A model generated the notes under the pieces. That model was not told the origin of the DNA. It ran no database searches and worked only from the letters and a program-made list of their open reading frames with translations. The position numbers and the translations under genes were made by a program. A stretch of DNA of 64,000 nt from Loigolactobacillus iwatensis (lineage in GTDB: Bacteria > Bacillota > Bacilli > Lactobacillales > Lactobacillaceae): NCBI RefSeq assembly GCF_003950295.1, contig NZ_RHNP01000001.1, positions 124,001 to 188,000 on the forward strand, in the 5' to 3' direction. Below, piece by piece: positions 8,918-17,886 of this stretch. The stretch's first letter is position 1, and each line of letters starts with the position of its first letter.

Positions 8918-10206
8918 GCTAACCGCCTCTTTTCGCCGTCATGATATTCTTTAAAGCAAAACAAACCTACCATAAGCAAGAAAATTAACGTGTTAATAAT
9001 ACCACCTAATCGAATAAGATGAACGTAACGAAGCGGTTGCATATTCAAATAAACAGCTAAGTAAAATCCGGCCTGGTTAACAAACGTCCCTAAAGTCAAA
9101 ACAGCGTACCAACTTAAATCTCGATTCGTCAAAGTCGCCTTATTCGCTGAAGTTAATAACAGTAAAATAATAAAGGCCAACATGCTTAATTGGTAGCGTT
9201 CATGCTGCAACATGGTGAAAAAGAAAATTAGACCGCTATAAATGGCGCCCACGTATTCTAGGCCAATTGCACGAACACGCTTTTTTGCCACTAACCAGTA
9301 CCAAACACATAGAGCAAGTACAATCAAAACAAGAATTAGCGTATTTAGATGGCCGTACGTTAACCAACCAACAATGTGGTCAGTTGTTCGTAACTGCTTA
9401 TTCCAAATTCGCGCCTTTAACGCCCCTGCCCAAAAATTAAAGCCATTTTCCACAATATCGGCATACTGTGTTGTCCCGCTACCAAATACCTTCAACGGTA
9501 AAAAGATCGTTTTCATATTAATCATAAAAGGTAGCCAACCAACTAAATTAATTCCAATAATAGTGCCAACTAATTTTAAAACTTTCTGCCACTTAACGTG
9601 ACTTAGAAGTTCTAATCCAAAAATTGGAACTAAGTAAACAAATTGAAGCTTTGTTAGGCAGCCTAGCGCAAACCAGATACTAGCCAAATAATAACGTTCC
9701 TGTTTTAAATAATAGAAACTAACGACAATAAAAAAGATCAACGCTGAATCCAGCTGACCCCAAAAAGCAGCGTTAAACCAAATACTAGGATTCAATAAGA
9801 TTAAACCACTTAAAAGTAAGCCCCAAACTGGTCGTTTGCTTTTCCAGTAAACAAAGCCTGCAGTCAACCACTGAAACAGCATTCCCAATCCTTTAATCAG
9901 TAAAAAGGATGTTGCTAAACGCAAACTGGATCCAGCCGAGATACTCAGGCCAAAATGATTGATTAGCTTGCCAACTGGCCACAACAGAGTTGGCATTAAT
10001 GGCGGGTAGTTAACCTGATAGGTACCCGCAAACTGTGGTCGGTACATTCCCGCCCATTGGTGTGCTGAAATTTGTGCCCAAGGAAAGTTATACGTTAAAA
10101 TATCCAGCTTGCCCCAGAACACCGCCGCACAAACTGACTCAATAATAATTGCGCTAAACAACATCGTGATAAATATCGCGTTAGCGTGAGTTTTTTTAAG
10201 CTCCAC
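8914..10206 (-). CDS. Gpi18-like GT-C mannosyltransferase family membrane protein
   Basis: This membrane protein of about 430 residues has roughly ten transmembrane helices. It shows two motifs seen in the Gpi18/PIG-V-related bacterial GT-C family: NYPPLMP in the first large extracytoplasmic loop and FWGQLDSALIFF later. These enzymes move a sugar from a polyprenyl-phosphate carrier on the outer face of the membrane. The open frame starts at an ATG at 10245 with no ribosome binding site. The GTG at 10206 follows GTGAGGT at good spacing, so I prefer it. It is the first gene of a three-gene minus-strand operon with the acyltransferase and the large GT-C-like protein. Sugar specificity is not predictable. 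Confidence 0.8.
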   Translation of the reverse strand: MELKKTHANAIFITMLFSAIIIESVCAAVFWGKLDILTYNFPWAQISAHQWAGMYRPQFAGTYQVNYPPLMPTLLWPVGKLINHFGLSISAGSSLRLATSFLLIKGLGMLFQWLTAGFVYWKSKRPVWGLLLSGLILLNPSIWFNAAFWGQLDSALIFFIVVSFYYLKQERYYLASIWFALGCLTKLQFVYLVPIFGLELLSHVKWQKVLKLVGTIIGINLVGWLPFMINMKTIFLPLKVFGSGTTQYADIVENGFNFWAGALKARIWNKQLRTTDHIVGWLTYGHLNTLILVLIVLALCVWYWLVAKKRVRAIGLEYVGAIYSGLIFFFTMLQHERYQLSMLAFIILLLLTSANKATLTNRDLSWYAVLTLGTFVNQAGFYLAVYLNMQPLRYVHLIRLGGIINTLIFLLMVGLFCFKEYHDGEKRRLA

Positions 10207-10409
10207 AACTATGTACCTCACTTCACAACAATTTTTATCAAGCATACCACAATCACACTATCGATAGAATTTCATTAACAAATTAATTTGGCCGTGAATT
10301 GATAAATAATTTCATTCACGCGTATAATAAATTTTATTAAGAACTTATCAACCTTTTTTCTGATCAAATCCGTTTGCTCAATCATTAAACTATAAGAAGG
10401 ATCGTCCTT

Positions 10410-12458
10410 ATGCAACTTACCCTACGTCGCTGTGTTGCTGGTATTACAGCACTTTCACTCATTATAATAATAGTTACTGCCCTAACTTCGCCAATCGATC
10501 GGCAGGTACATTTGGCCTGGCTACCAGCCTTAGCGCTACTCATTTTAACGTTAAGTTTGGGGCTACTTTTTCTGGCTTATTTAAAATTGAATTTGGTTAA
10601 GCCACGAATAATCCATATTTTATTAATCATTAGTACATTGATTGCGCTACTAATCCAAGTCTGGTTAAGCTTACACATTGTGGCCATGGGGTCGTTAGAT
10701 CCGGCAGCAATTCGTTTACAAGCGGCTGCTCTTGCACAAGGCGGGCAGCACTGGTTCCGCTATTTTTCTTGGTACCCCAATAACGTCAATATCACTTTAA
10801 TTTTGGCCGGTTTAATGAAATTAACTGGCCAAGTTCAAGGTAATGGATTTGGTCATTTTTTAAATTTGATCGGTTTCATTCACATCGATGGCACGATTCT
10901 ATTAATCTGGTGGTTCTTAAAGCGCCACCGTGGTCAGCTTTCTGCCAACATATTTTTGATTCTTAGTCTTCTTTTCGTTCCATTTTATTGGTACGCCTTA
11001 GATTTTTATACAGATATTATTGTCATTATCTACCCAACACTATTATTAACTTGCGTAGATTTGGCCGCCAATAGTCGGACAAAAAAACGACGACTTATTT
11101 GGCTGACCTTAGGATTTCTTTTCTTTACCCTCGGTTACTTAATTAAAGGCAACACCATTGTTTTCGGCCTTGCTGCTTTGTTTGCGTGGGGACTCAGCCG
11201 CCCAACTAGTCGACGTCTAATTGGTCAATTAATTTTAATGGCGATCATTGGTGGCTTACTTTTAATTGCTGGTGGCCACCTCACTCAGCAATTGGCCAAA
11301 ACAACTGGCTACGCGCCAAATCCGGCTAGTGAATTTCCAACTACTTCATGGACCTTAATGGGATTGAATCCACAATCCTTTGGTGCCTATTCACAAACGG
11401 ATATTGATCAAACAACTCGCCTTGGTTCTGCAACCGCAAATCAGCGGGCAGTCAATCAGGCGCTTAAAGCGCGCTTGAAACAACTAGGCTTTATTGGCCT
11501 GCTCAAACAATTCCGCAAAAAAATAATCACGATGTGGTCTACAGGTACCGTGGGCGCTTTTCTTTGGCCAGATCATTTTAAGCAGGTCCCAAAAACTTAC
11601 CTTAAACATCAGGCCGCCTTCCAAACGATAGTCGCTAATTTCACACAAGTATTGTACTTATTTAGTTTAACTACTGCTTTAATTGCAACACTGTTGGAAA
11701 TCCGTAATCCCCACTTTGATCAACTACTATTACAGTTAGGCTTCCTTGGCATACTTTTTCTACATCTTTTCTTCTGGGAAGTTGAAGCGCGCTACGCTTT
11801 ACTAGTCATTCCATTTTTGCTGGCATTGGCGGCCAGTGGTGCACCAAAATTGGTTACCCAAGTTGCACTGCTTAAACCACAAAAGAAAATTAATTTCAGT
11901 TTGCTTCTTGTGCTGCTGGTTGCTAATCTTGGGCCATTCTTATTAACTCGATCGTGGTCACGGCCACAATCGATCAGCACTCCCGTTACCAACCAATCAG
12001 TCCCAGGTTATTTTCAAATGAGCCAACTTACACTAAAACCCGGGCAACACCTAACGCAGCCATTGCAGATTTCAGAACGTTTTAATACCATTAACTGTTC
12101 TGATATTGCCAAAACAGGCACGAAAGTCCGGTTAACCTTAATCAAAAATTCACACGAAGTTGGCCAAGCGCGCTATCCGGGATTAATCACTAGTCCTGCG
12201 TACTTGGCAGCTGGACAGTACCAACTAAAACTAAAGAATGTCAGTCAACAATCAGTGGCCGTGTCAGTAGCTCACAGCCCAATTATTCGGTTAACTACTA
12301 ATCCAATAGAACAGGCGCCCAATTATTACTTTAAGTTCTCAGTGACTTCACAGCAAAATCGGCCGCTAGTCAATCGTTCAGCGCGCTTAATTATTTTATT
12401 AACGATAGAAATTTTGTTGATCGGTTCTGGCTACTACTTATATTATTCAAAAAAATAG
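10410..12458 (+). CDS. Large multi-pass membrane protein, GT-C glycosyltransferase-like (paralogue of 5710-7797)
   Basis: This 682-residue protein has the same layout as the 5710-7797 product: an N-terminal multi-helix bundle, a conserved TSWTLMGLN stretch, LHLFFWEVEARYALLVIPF, a soluble domain of about 130 residues and a final transmembrane helix. It is transcribed divergently from the three-gene cluster across a 200-base gap. The ATG at 10410 follows AAGAAGGA. Duplication of this gene on both sides of the acyltransferase and mannosyltransferase genes suggests two related steps, or two acceptor specificities, in one glycan pathway. The catalytic role is inferred from fold-level resemblance only. 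Confidence 0.75.
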   Translation: MQLTLRRCVAGITALSLIIIIVTALTSPIDRQVHLAWLPALALLILTLSLGLLFLAYLKLNLVKPRIIHILLIISTLIALLIQVWLSLHIVAMGSLDPAAIRLQAAALAQGGQHWFRYFSWYPNNVNITLILAGLMKLTGQVQGNGFGHFLNLIGFIHIDGTILLIWWFLKRHRGQLSANIFLILSLLFVPFYWYALDFYTDIIVIIYPTLLLTCVDLAANSRTKKRRLIWLTLGFLFFTLGYLIKGNTIVFGLAALFAWGLSRPTSRRLIGQLILMAIIGGLLLIAGGHLTQQLAKTTGYAPNPASEFPTTSWTLMGLNPQSFGAYSQTDIDQTTRLGSATANQRAVNQALKARLKQLGFIGLLKQFRKKIITMWSTGTVGAFLWPDHFKQVPKTYLKHQAAFQTIVANFTQVLYLFSLTTALIATLLEIRNPHFDQLLLQLGFLGILFLHLFFWEVEARYALLVIPFLLALAASGAPKLVTQVALLKPQKKINFSLLLVLLVANLGPFLLTRSWSRPQSISTPVTNQSVPGYFQMSQLTLKPGQHLTQPLQISERFNTINCSDIAKTGTKVRLTLIKNSHEVGQARYPGLITSPAYLAAGQYQLKLKNVSQQSVAVSVAHSPIIRLTTNPIEQAPNYYFKFSVTSQQNRPLVNRSARLIILLTIEILLIGSGYYLYYSKK

Positions 12459-12465
12459 AACCCTA

Positions 12466-12512
12466 AAATAGGGATTACGCCAAAAATTGAATTTTGGCGT
12501 AATCCCTATTTA
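12466..12512. terminator. Strong hairpin terminator after the 10410 gene
   Basis: AAATAGGGATTACGCCAAAA pairs perfectly with TTTTGGCGTAATCCCTATTT around a short loop. It probably serves both the plus-strand gene and the convergent gene ending at 12570. Confidence 0.75.
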
Positions 12513-12569
12513 GACTTAGAACTACTTTAATGATAACAATAATTTTTCGGTAAATTATAGCCTGATCCT

Positions 12570-13019
12570 TTATTCCAAAACAAACATTTGGTCAATTAAA
12601 TGTTTGAGCTCTTTTTTAATAAAACCGGCATCCTTGTATGAAAGTTGGAATAAAGTAGCATCAGGTTGCTCTCCTGATCCAAATTCCTTTTGTAATTCCA
12701 CCGCATTTCGGTATTCATTTTCAATCATTTGTTGTTGTGCTTCCAACTTAGCCGGAACCAAGTCATTCATGTGTTCTGCATCAAAGCCCACAATCAAATT
12801 CCCTTTGCTATAGCTAACATGTGTCACTCCGCCATGAACGTCAAAACTAGCCCAGTCGGCCAACCGCGATTTTTCGTAGTAAACGTTGGTTTCTGGAATA
12901 GTGACGTAGCCGTACATGGCGCCCAGTTTATTTTGGCGAATTGTAGCCTTATAACCATGATAAATAAATGTTTTTTCTTTTGGTTGCTGATTCCAGACTC
13001 CTTCAGGTAATTTTGACAT
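12570..13019 (-). CDS. Hypothetical protein resembling a family common in Firmicute phages and plasmids
   Basis: This 149-residue soluble protein has no signal peptide or transmembrane helix. The middle part, GYVTIPETNVYYEK...DVHGGVTHV...LIVGFDAEHMNDLVP, resembles the pattern VHGGLT...GFDCAHxGD seen in many uncharacterised phage-encoded proteins. That resemblance is from memory and is not a search result. The C-terminal half is charged and helical. The ATG at 13019 has an excellent ribosome binding site (GAGGAGGATGAGCT). It sits just downstream of a promoter and a long structured RNA ending in an intrinsic terminator, so its expression may depend on readthrough. Function unknown. Confidence 0.75.
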   Translation of the reverse strand: MSKLPEGVWNQQPKEKTFIYHGYKATIRQNKLGAMYGYVTIPETNVYYEKSRLADWASFDVHGGVTHVSYSKGNLIVGFDAEHMNDLVPAKLEAQQQMIENEYRNAVELQKEFGSGEQPDATLFQLSYKDAGFIKKELKHLIDQMFVLE

Positions 13020-13044
13020 AGCTCATCCTCCTCATCCAAATGAC

Positions 13045-13076
13045 AAAAAAGAACCGCGAACCAGATCGATTCGCGG
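13045..13076 (-). terminator. Intrinsic terminator just before the 12570 gene
   Basis: On the minus strand CCGCGAA and TTCGCGG close a stem that is followed by TTCTTTTTT. It ends about ten bases before the ribosome binding site of the 12570 gene, the usual geometry of a leader attenuator. Confidence 0.85.
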
Positions 13077-13325
13077 ATTGATACTTGCGGAAGACTACTT
13101 CCGAGACCAATTTTATAGTGTAATCCTTACTACACGAAGCTTTCGGAATAACCTAGTTCTGCAACTAGCGCCGTTACACTACCTCAAGTAGTACGATACG
13201 TTTGTTATTCCTATTCGCCAGAGCTAACTTGAGCACAACGCTGATCGTTACTAACCTACCAATCTCACGTTGGCGCCTTGCAGTGATGATAATCATCACC
13301 GTTAATTAGTCTCTCCATCTTCCTT
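13045..13325 (-). ncRNA. Candidate structured leader RNA or independent ncRNA (unassigned class)
   Basis: A promoter at 13332-13360 and an intrinsic terminator at 13045-13076 bracket about 280 nt. The 5' segment at 13304-13313 (GAGACTAATT) can pair over ten positions with 13103-13112 (AATTGGTCTC). This closes a multibranch domain. Inside are clear helices: GTGATGA/TCATCAC, CGCCA/TGGCG, GGAATAAC/GTTATTCC (holding CTACTTGAGGTAG and CTAGTT-GCAG-AACTAG hairpins) and GTGTAGT/ATTACAC. A GGAAGA at the very 5' end can compete with the CGGAAG-TAGT-CTTCCG hairpin just before the terminator, which would allow switching. I found no signature of T-box, lysine, SAM, TPP, cobalamin, glycine, purine or ZTP riboswitches, nor of RNase P, SRP RNA or tmRNA. 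Confidence 0.6.
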
Positions 13326-13331
13326 AACTGT

Positions 13332-13360
13332 AATATAGCATGAATTGGAAACGGATACAA
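13332..13360 (-). promoter_or_regulatory. Promoter of the structured RNA
   Basis: On the minus strand TTGTAT (13355-13360) and TATATT (13332-13337) are separated by exactly 17 bases, with a TG one base before the -10 box. Transcription should begin near 13325. Confidence 0.7.
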
Positions 13361-13482
13361 TCAATATGCTAACACAAATTTTATTAAGGCCTAGAATTCA
13401 ATAATAACTAATAAATTAGCCAATTAATGAGATGGGCCTACCTCCATTATCGTTGTAACTGTCACACCACAATGCTCGTCAC

Positions 13483-14739
13483 TTATTTACCAAATAGACT
13501 CTGAGTAGTTCTCAAGCCTCTAAATCCGATATCTTTGCGGTAGTAAAACTTGGCCAGTTTTAACTGTTCAAGTTGTTGGTAGGCCTTTTCTTGGGCGCTC
13601 GCTAAATTTTTTCCGTGCACGACTAATGTAAAAATACGTCCGCCCGCATTATACAATTGACCATTTTTGGCCGTTACGTTTGCGTAATAGACATTTTGCG
13701 GTAATGGCGGTAGCGTTAAACCTACTTGTGGCTTTTGGGGGTACCCTGGTGCAGCAACGACCACCCCTAAATAACTTTCTGCCTTTTGCCACTCAACTTG
13801 AGGCAATTTACCGGCAATTAAGGCCATAATTAATTGATAAAAATCACTGCGTAATTGCGGCAAAATGACCTGGGTTTCTGGATCGCCTAATCGTAAATTA
13901 TATTCAATTACTTTTGGTCCAGCAGTAGTTGCCACACAACCAATATAAATGACACCTGCAAAGGTCAGTTTATTTGCCACTAAACCGGCCATTGTTGGTT
14001 GCACAATTTGCGTTAATGCGCGCTGGTACATAGTGGTTGGCATCTGCGGTAATGGTGAGTACGCTCCCATACCACCTGTATTGGGTCCTTTATCACCTGC
14101 GCTAAGTTTCTTATGGTCTTGGGAGAGCGGTAAGAGAACCGTTTGGGTGCCGCCAACAAATAACATTAACGAAAATTCTTCCCCACTTAAATAATCCTCA
14201 ATTAATATTTCGGTGGCGTGTTGCAATCCTTTATGAATAACCGCTGCAAGCTCGGTACTAGCCCTAACAATTGTCACCCCTTTACCACCCGCCAAACCAT
14301 TCTCCTTAACCACTAGCGGTAGTGAACGTTCTTGAGCATAACTTAACGCCTGTGCTTCATCGCTAAAGGCACGAAAATTTGCCGTTGGAATATGTTGCTG
14401 CTGCATAAATTGTTTCGCAAATTTTTTTGAACTTTCCAATTGGGCTGCGGCCTTATGCGGACCAAAAATAGTCAATTCTTGCGCCTGAAAATAGTCAACA
14501 ATCCCAGCAGCCAATGGTTCTTCTGATCCAACAAATGTTAAATCAATCGCTTGGGCCTTGACAAACTCTGCTAAATCAGCAAAGGCAAGCATTGCAATAT
14601 CGACACAGTTAATACCATCCCGCTGCATGCCAGGATTTCCCGGTGCACAGTAAACCGTCGTTACTTGCGAACTCTTTAGAAAGGCCACACAAATCGCGTG
14701 TTCCCGCGCTCCTGAACCAATCACAAGTACTTTTGCCAT
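13483..14739 (-). CDS. purD: Phosphoribosylamine-glycine ligase PurD
   Basis: PurD joins glycine to phosphoribosylamine with ATP, the second step of purine synthesis. The 418-residue protein starts AKVLVIGSGAREHAI and contains the ATP-grasp motifs VKENGLAGGKGV and GPNTGGMGAYSP, all in canonical places. The frame is open for 22 more codons upstream, but the ATG at 14739 has AAGGTGGGG in front of it and matches the family N-terminus. It is the last gene of the purEKCSQLFMNHD operon, 17 bases after purH. I see no strong U-tract terminator between its stop and the structured RNA promoter at 13360. Confidence 0.95.
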   Translation of the reverse strand: MAKVLVIGSGAREHAICVAFLKSSQVTTVYCAPGNPGMQRDGINCVDIAMLAFADLAEFVKAQAIDLTFVGSEEPLAAGIVDYFQAQELTIFGPHKAAAQLESSKKFAKQFMQQQHIPTANFRAFSDEAQALSYAQERSLPLVVKENGLAGGKGVTIVRASTELAAVIHKGLQHATEILIEDYLSGEEFSLMLFVGGTQTVLLPLSQDHKKLSAGDKGPNTGGMGAYSPLPQMPTTMYQRALTQIVQPTMAGLVANKLTFAGVIYIGCVATTAGPKVIEYNLRLGDPETQVILPQLRSDFYQLIMALIAGKLPQVEWQKAESYLGVVVAAPGYPQKPQVGLTLPPLPQNVYYANVTAKNGQLYNAGGRIFTLVVHGKNLASAQEKAYQQLEQLKLAKFYYRKDIGFRGLRTTQSLFGK

Positions 14740-14756
14740 CTGCGTCCCCACCTTTA

Positions 14757-16286
14757 CTAATGTCTGAAGTGACGAATGCCCGTCGTTACTAAAACAATTC
14801 CCCATTTATCGGCCATATCAATTGAATCTTGATCACGAATACTACCACCTGGTTGAACAATCGCCTTTATACCATGTTTGGCAGCGTAAGCTACACAGTC
14901 ATCCATTGGGAAAAAGGCGTCAGAGGCCATAATCGCGTTTTCATAACCGGCCTTAGGCATTGCCTTTTGAACGGCAATTTTAGTAGAATCAATTCGGTTA
15001 GGCTGACCAGAACCAATGCCTAAAGTTTGCGTGTCCGTGGTCACAACAATGGCGTTACTTTTAACGTGTTTCACAATGTGCTGCCCAAAGGCTAAGGCCG
15101 CCAACTGTTGCTTGGTTGGTTGCTTTTGGCTAACAACTGTAAAATCAGCCGTGGTGTCGACTTTTTTATCAACTTCTTGTATTAAAAGACCACCACTAAC
15201 GGAAATAGTTTCAAATTGATCAGCTTGGTCCTTACGACTAAAATCAGCCTGTAGTAAACGAACATTTTTCTTTTTGGCCAAAATGGCGTAGGCTTCATCG
15301 CTAAACGAAGGTGCAATAATGATTTCCAAAAAGAGTTCGTGCATTTTGCTAGCAGTTACTGCGTCAACTTCACGATTAACCGCGATAATTCCACCAAAAA
15401 TCGACATGGTATCTGATTCGTAAGCCTTGTCCCAGGCTGCACTCAATGTAGTAGCAACACCAACTCCACAGGGATTCATGTGCTTCATTGCAACCACAGT
15501 CGGCCGTTCAAACTCACGAATCATTTTCATTGCTGCATCGGCGTCTTTAATATTGTTGTAGGACAATTCTTTACCGTGGAGCTGCTTAGTGACCACTGAA
15601 TAGGCTGATGGAATAGCATTTTGATAAAAAGCGGCCTTTTGATGACTATTTTCACCGTAACGTAATGCCTGCTGTTTCTCGTACGTCAGCGTTAACTGTT
15701 GGGGAAACTCTTCAGTTGTGAGGTAATTAGCGATCAATGCATCATAAGCCGCAGTATGGCGAAAAACTTTGGCCGCTAACTGTTTACAAAAATTCTGATC
15801 AACGGTTCCTGCTTGTAAAGCTGCAATTACTTTAGTGTAATCGGCCGGATCAACAACGGGGATAACGCCAGCAAAGTTTTTTGCCGCAGCCCGCAACATT
15901 GATGGTCCACCAATATCAATTTGTTCAATTGCCTGTTCCTGGGTTGTTGTTGGTTTTTCAATTGTTGCTTTAAATGGGTAAAGATTAACCACGACGAGGT
16001 CAATTGGCACAATCTGTGCTTCTTTTAGTTGTTGCATGTGATCAGCGTTATCACGTTTGGCCAAAATACCAGCATGAATGTTTGGGTGCAATGTTTTTAC
16101 CCGCCCGTCTAACATTTCAGGGAAGCCCGTTACGGTTTCAACCCCAGTGACAGCAATTTCAGCCGCTTCTAGCACTTTTTTAGTACCCCCAGTTGAAACT
16201 AATTCATAACCTAACTGCAGCAACTGTTTGGCAAAATCCACCAAGCCTGTTTTATCTGAAACACTTAAAAGAGCTCTCTTCGTCAA
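14757..16286 (-). CDS. purH: Bifunctional AICAR transformylase / IMP cyclohydrolase PurH
   Basis: PurH performs the last two steps to IMP: formylation of AICAR and ring closure. The N-terminal third ([20 protein letters not shown]) is the MGS-like cyclohydrolase domain. The C-terminal two thirds form the transformylase domain, with [14 protein letters not shown] and [14 protein letters not shown], which carries the catalytic Lys-His pair. I chose the TTG at 16286, because AAGGAGAG precedes it by seven bases and the product (about 509 residues) matches the family. The ATG at 16304 would place the ribosome binding site inside the gene. One base separates it from the purN stop. Confidence 0.95.
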   Translation of the reverse strand: MTKRALLSVSDKTGLVDFAKQLLQLGYELVSTGGTKKVLEAAEIAVTGVETVTGFPEMLDGRVKTLHPNIHAGILAKRDNADHMQQLKEAQIVPIDLVVVNLYPFKATIEKPTTTQEQAIEQIDIGGPSMLRAAAKNFAGVIPVVDPADYTKVIAALQAGTVDQNFCKQLAAKVFRHTAAYDALIANYLTTEEFPQQLTLTYEKQQALRYGENSHQKAAFYQNAIPSAYSVVTKQLHGKELSYNNIKDADAAMKMIREFERPTVVAMKHMNPCGVGVATTLSAAWDKAYESDTMSIFGGIIAVNREVDAVTASKMHELFLEIIIAPSFSDEAYAILAKKKNVRLLQADFSRKDQADQFETISVSGGLLIQEVDKKVDTTADFTVVSQKQPTKQQLAALAFGQHIVKHVKSNAIVVTTDTQTLGIGSGQPNRIDSTKIAVQKAMPKAGYENAIMASDAFFPMDDCVAYAAKHGIKAIVQPGGSIRDQDSIDMADKWGIVLVTTGIRHFRH

Positions 16287-16287
16287 T

Positions 16288-16872
16288 TTAAATCTCTCCT
16301 TCATTTAATAATTGTTCAACCACTTGCGGGTATAACTGGTGCTCAGTTGTATGAATTCGTTTAGCCAACGAGGCAAGATCATCTTGCGGTAAAACCTTAA
16401 CTGTTCGTTGAGCAATAATCTTACCCGTATCAATTCCAGAATCAACCCAGTGAATCGTCACCCCAGTTGTTGTAACGCCTGCAGCAAAGGCATCTTCAAT
16501 ACCGTGCCGCCCAGAAAAGTGCGGTAACAAGGCAGGATGAATATTGATAATTTTACGTGGGTAAGCAGCAAGCAAGGTGGGACCAATAATCCGCATATAT
16601 CCGGCTAACAAAATAAAATCAATCCGTTTAGCCTGTAATTGTTTAATAATTTGCTGCTCGGCGGCCGCTTTATTAGAGTATGCTTTAAAATCGACCACCA
16701 AACTTGGTACCTTTTCTTTTGCTGCTCGGCGTAGGACGTTAACTGCTGGGTGGTCGCAAATAAGTAATTCAACCTTTAAAGGTAAATTTTGCTGGCGAAA
16801 GGCTGTTATTAGGGCCGTAAAATTAGTTCCTTCACCAGATGCAAAGATTGCAATATTCTTTTCTTGTTCCAT
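16288..16872 (-). CDS. purN: Phosphoribosylglycinamide formyltransferase PurN
   Basis: PurN transfers a formyl group from 10-formyl-tetrahydrofolate to GAR, the third step of the pathway. The 194-residue protein has [16 protein letters not shown] at the N-terminus for phosphate binding. The catalytic region [31 protein letters not shown] includes the conserved Asn and His, followed by [15 protein letters not shown] with the catalytic Asp. Length is normal. It lies directly between purM and purH with essentially no spacer. Confidence 0.95.
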   Translation of the reverse strand: MEQEKNIAIFASGEGTNFTALITAFRQQNLPLKVELLICDHPAVNVLRRAAKEKVPSLVVDFKAYSNKAAAEQQIIKQLQAKRIDFILLAGYMRIIGPTLLAAYPRKIINIHPALLPHFSGRHGIEDAFAAGVTTTGVTIHWVDSGIDTGKIIAQRTVKVLPQDDLASLAKRIHTTEHQLYPQVVEQLLNEGEI

Positions 16873-17886
16873 TTACTTTTGCTCCTGTAGGATAACTTTT
16901 TGCTGACCCGTAGTAACTTGACCAATTTGTAAAACTGGCTGTTGTTTTTCCGCTAGTACCTGCTTAACTTGCGCCACATTTTCAGGGTGAACGGCTAACA
17001 CCATCCCAATTCCTAAATTAAACGTACTGGCAAGATCAGTAAATGAAAGTTGACCTAAACTAGCTAAGTCCTGCATAATTCCAGGAAGTGTCCAAGTTGA
17101 GCAATCAATCACTGCATCAAGGTCAGTCGGTAAAATTCGCGGGACGTTTTCCAACAAACCACCACCGGTAATGTGGGCAATCCCACTGATTAAATTTTGC
17201 TGAACTAAGGGTAATACCGCCTTAACGTAAATTTTAGTGGGCCGTAATAATTCATGGGCTAAATCCATTTTGCAGTGCTGTAATTGGGCACTTAATTCAA
17301 AGTGATGTTGCTTAAATAAAATCTGCCGAACGAGACTAAACCCATTTGAATGAAGTCCCTGGGCCGGCAAGCCCAGCAGGATATCACCTAACGCCATTTT
17401 TGCAGGTTGCATTAGTTGCTGGGCCTCAGCGATCCCCACCGCAAAACCAGCTAAATCATAGTGGCCAGCGTGGTACATGTCTGGCATTTCGGCGGTTTCA
17501 CCACCAACTAACTGAACTTGTGCGTCTTGGCAACCAGCAACAATTCCCGTTAAAATCGCCTGGGTTTGTGCCCGCTGCAAATGACCAACACCTAAGTAGT
17601 CTAAGAAAAATAGCGGTTGCGCGCCTTGGGCCACAATATCATTAACACACATTGCAACTAAATCAATCCCAATTGTGGCGTGTTCCTGAGCCTTTTGGGC
17701 GATTAATAGTTTAGTTCCAACTCCATCCGCACCGGAAACCAAAACCGGCTGTTTATACCCAGCTAAGTCTAAGGGAAAAAGGCCGCCAAATGAGCCCAGG
17801 GCTTGATTACCAGATAATTTTTTTAAATCAGTGACGACTTGATTGCCCGCCGCAATATCGACGCCAGCTCTTTTATACGCATCCAT
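16873..17886 (-). CDS. purM: Phosphoribosylformylglycinamidine cyclo-ligase PurM
   Basis: PurM closes the imidazole ring to make aminoimidazole ribonucleotide using ATP. The 337-residue protein begins [16 protein letters not shown] and has the family motifs [31 protein letters not shown] and [11 protein letters not shown] in order. The open frame extends 37 codons upstream inside purF, but the ATG at 17886, preceded by GAGGTGAACTCA, gives the standard N-terminus. It overlaps the end of purF by 14 bases, which implies translational coupling. Confidence 0.95.
   Translation of the reverse strand: MDAYKRAGVDIAAGNQVVTDLKKLSGNQALGSFGGLFPLDLAGYKQPVLVSGADGVGTKLLIAQKAQEHATIGIDLVAMCVNDIVAQGAQPLFFLDYLGVGHLQRAQTQAILTGIVAGCQDAQVQLVGGETAEMPDMYHAGHYDLAGFAVGIAEAQQLMQPAKMALGDILLGLPAQGLHSNGFSLVRQILFKQHHFELSAQLQHCKMDLAHELLRPTKIYVKAVLPLVQQNLISGIAHITGGGLLENVPRILPTDLDAVIDCSTWTLPGIMQDLASLGQLSFTDLASTFNLGIGMVLAVHPENVAQVKQVLAEKQQPVLQIGQVTTGQQKVILQEQK

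Noticed and set aside
13045-13325. T-box, lysine riboswitch, RNase P, SRP RNA or tmRNA at this place
   Set aside because: No GGTGGNACCGCG T-box sequence, no L-box core, no CAGGTCCGGAAGGAAGCAGC SRP motif, no GAGGAAAGTCC RNase P motif and no tRNA-like end with CCA or tag-peptide frame were found.
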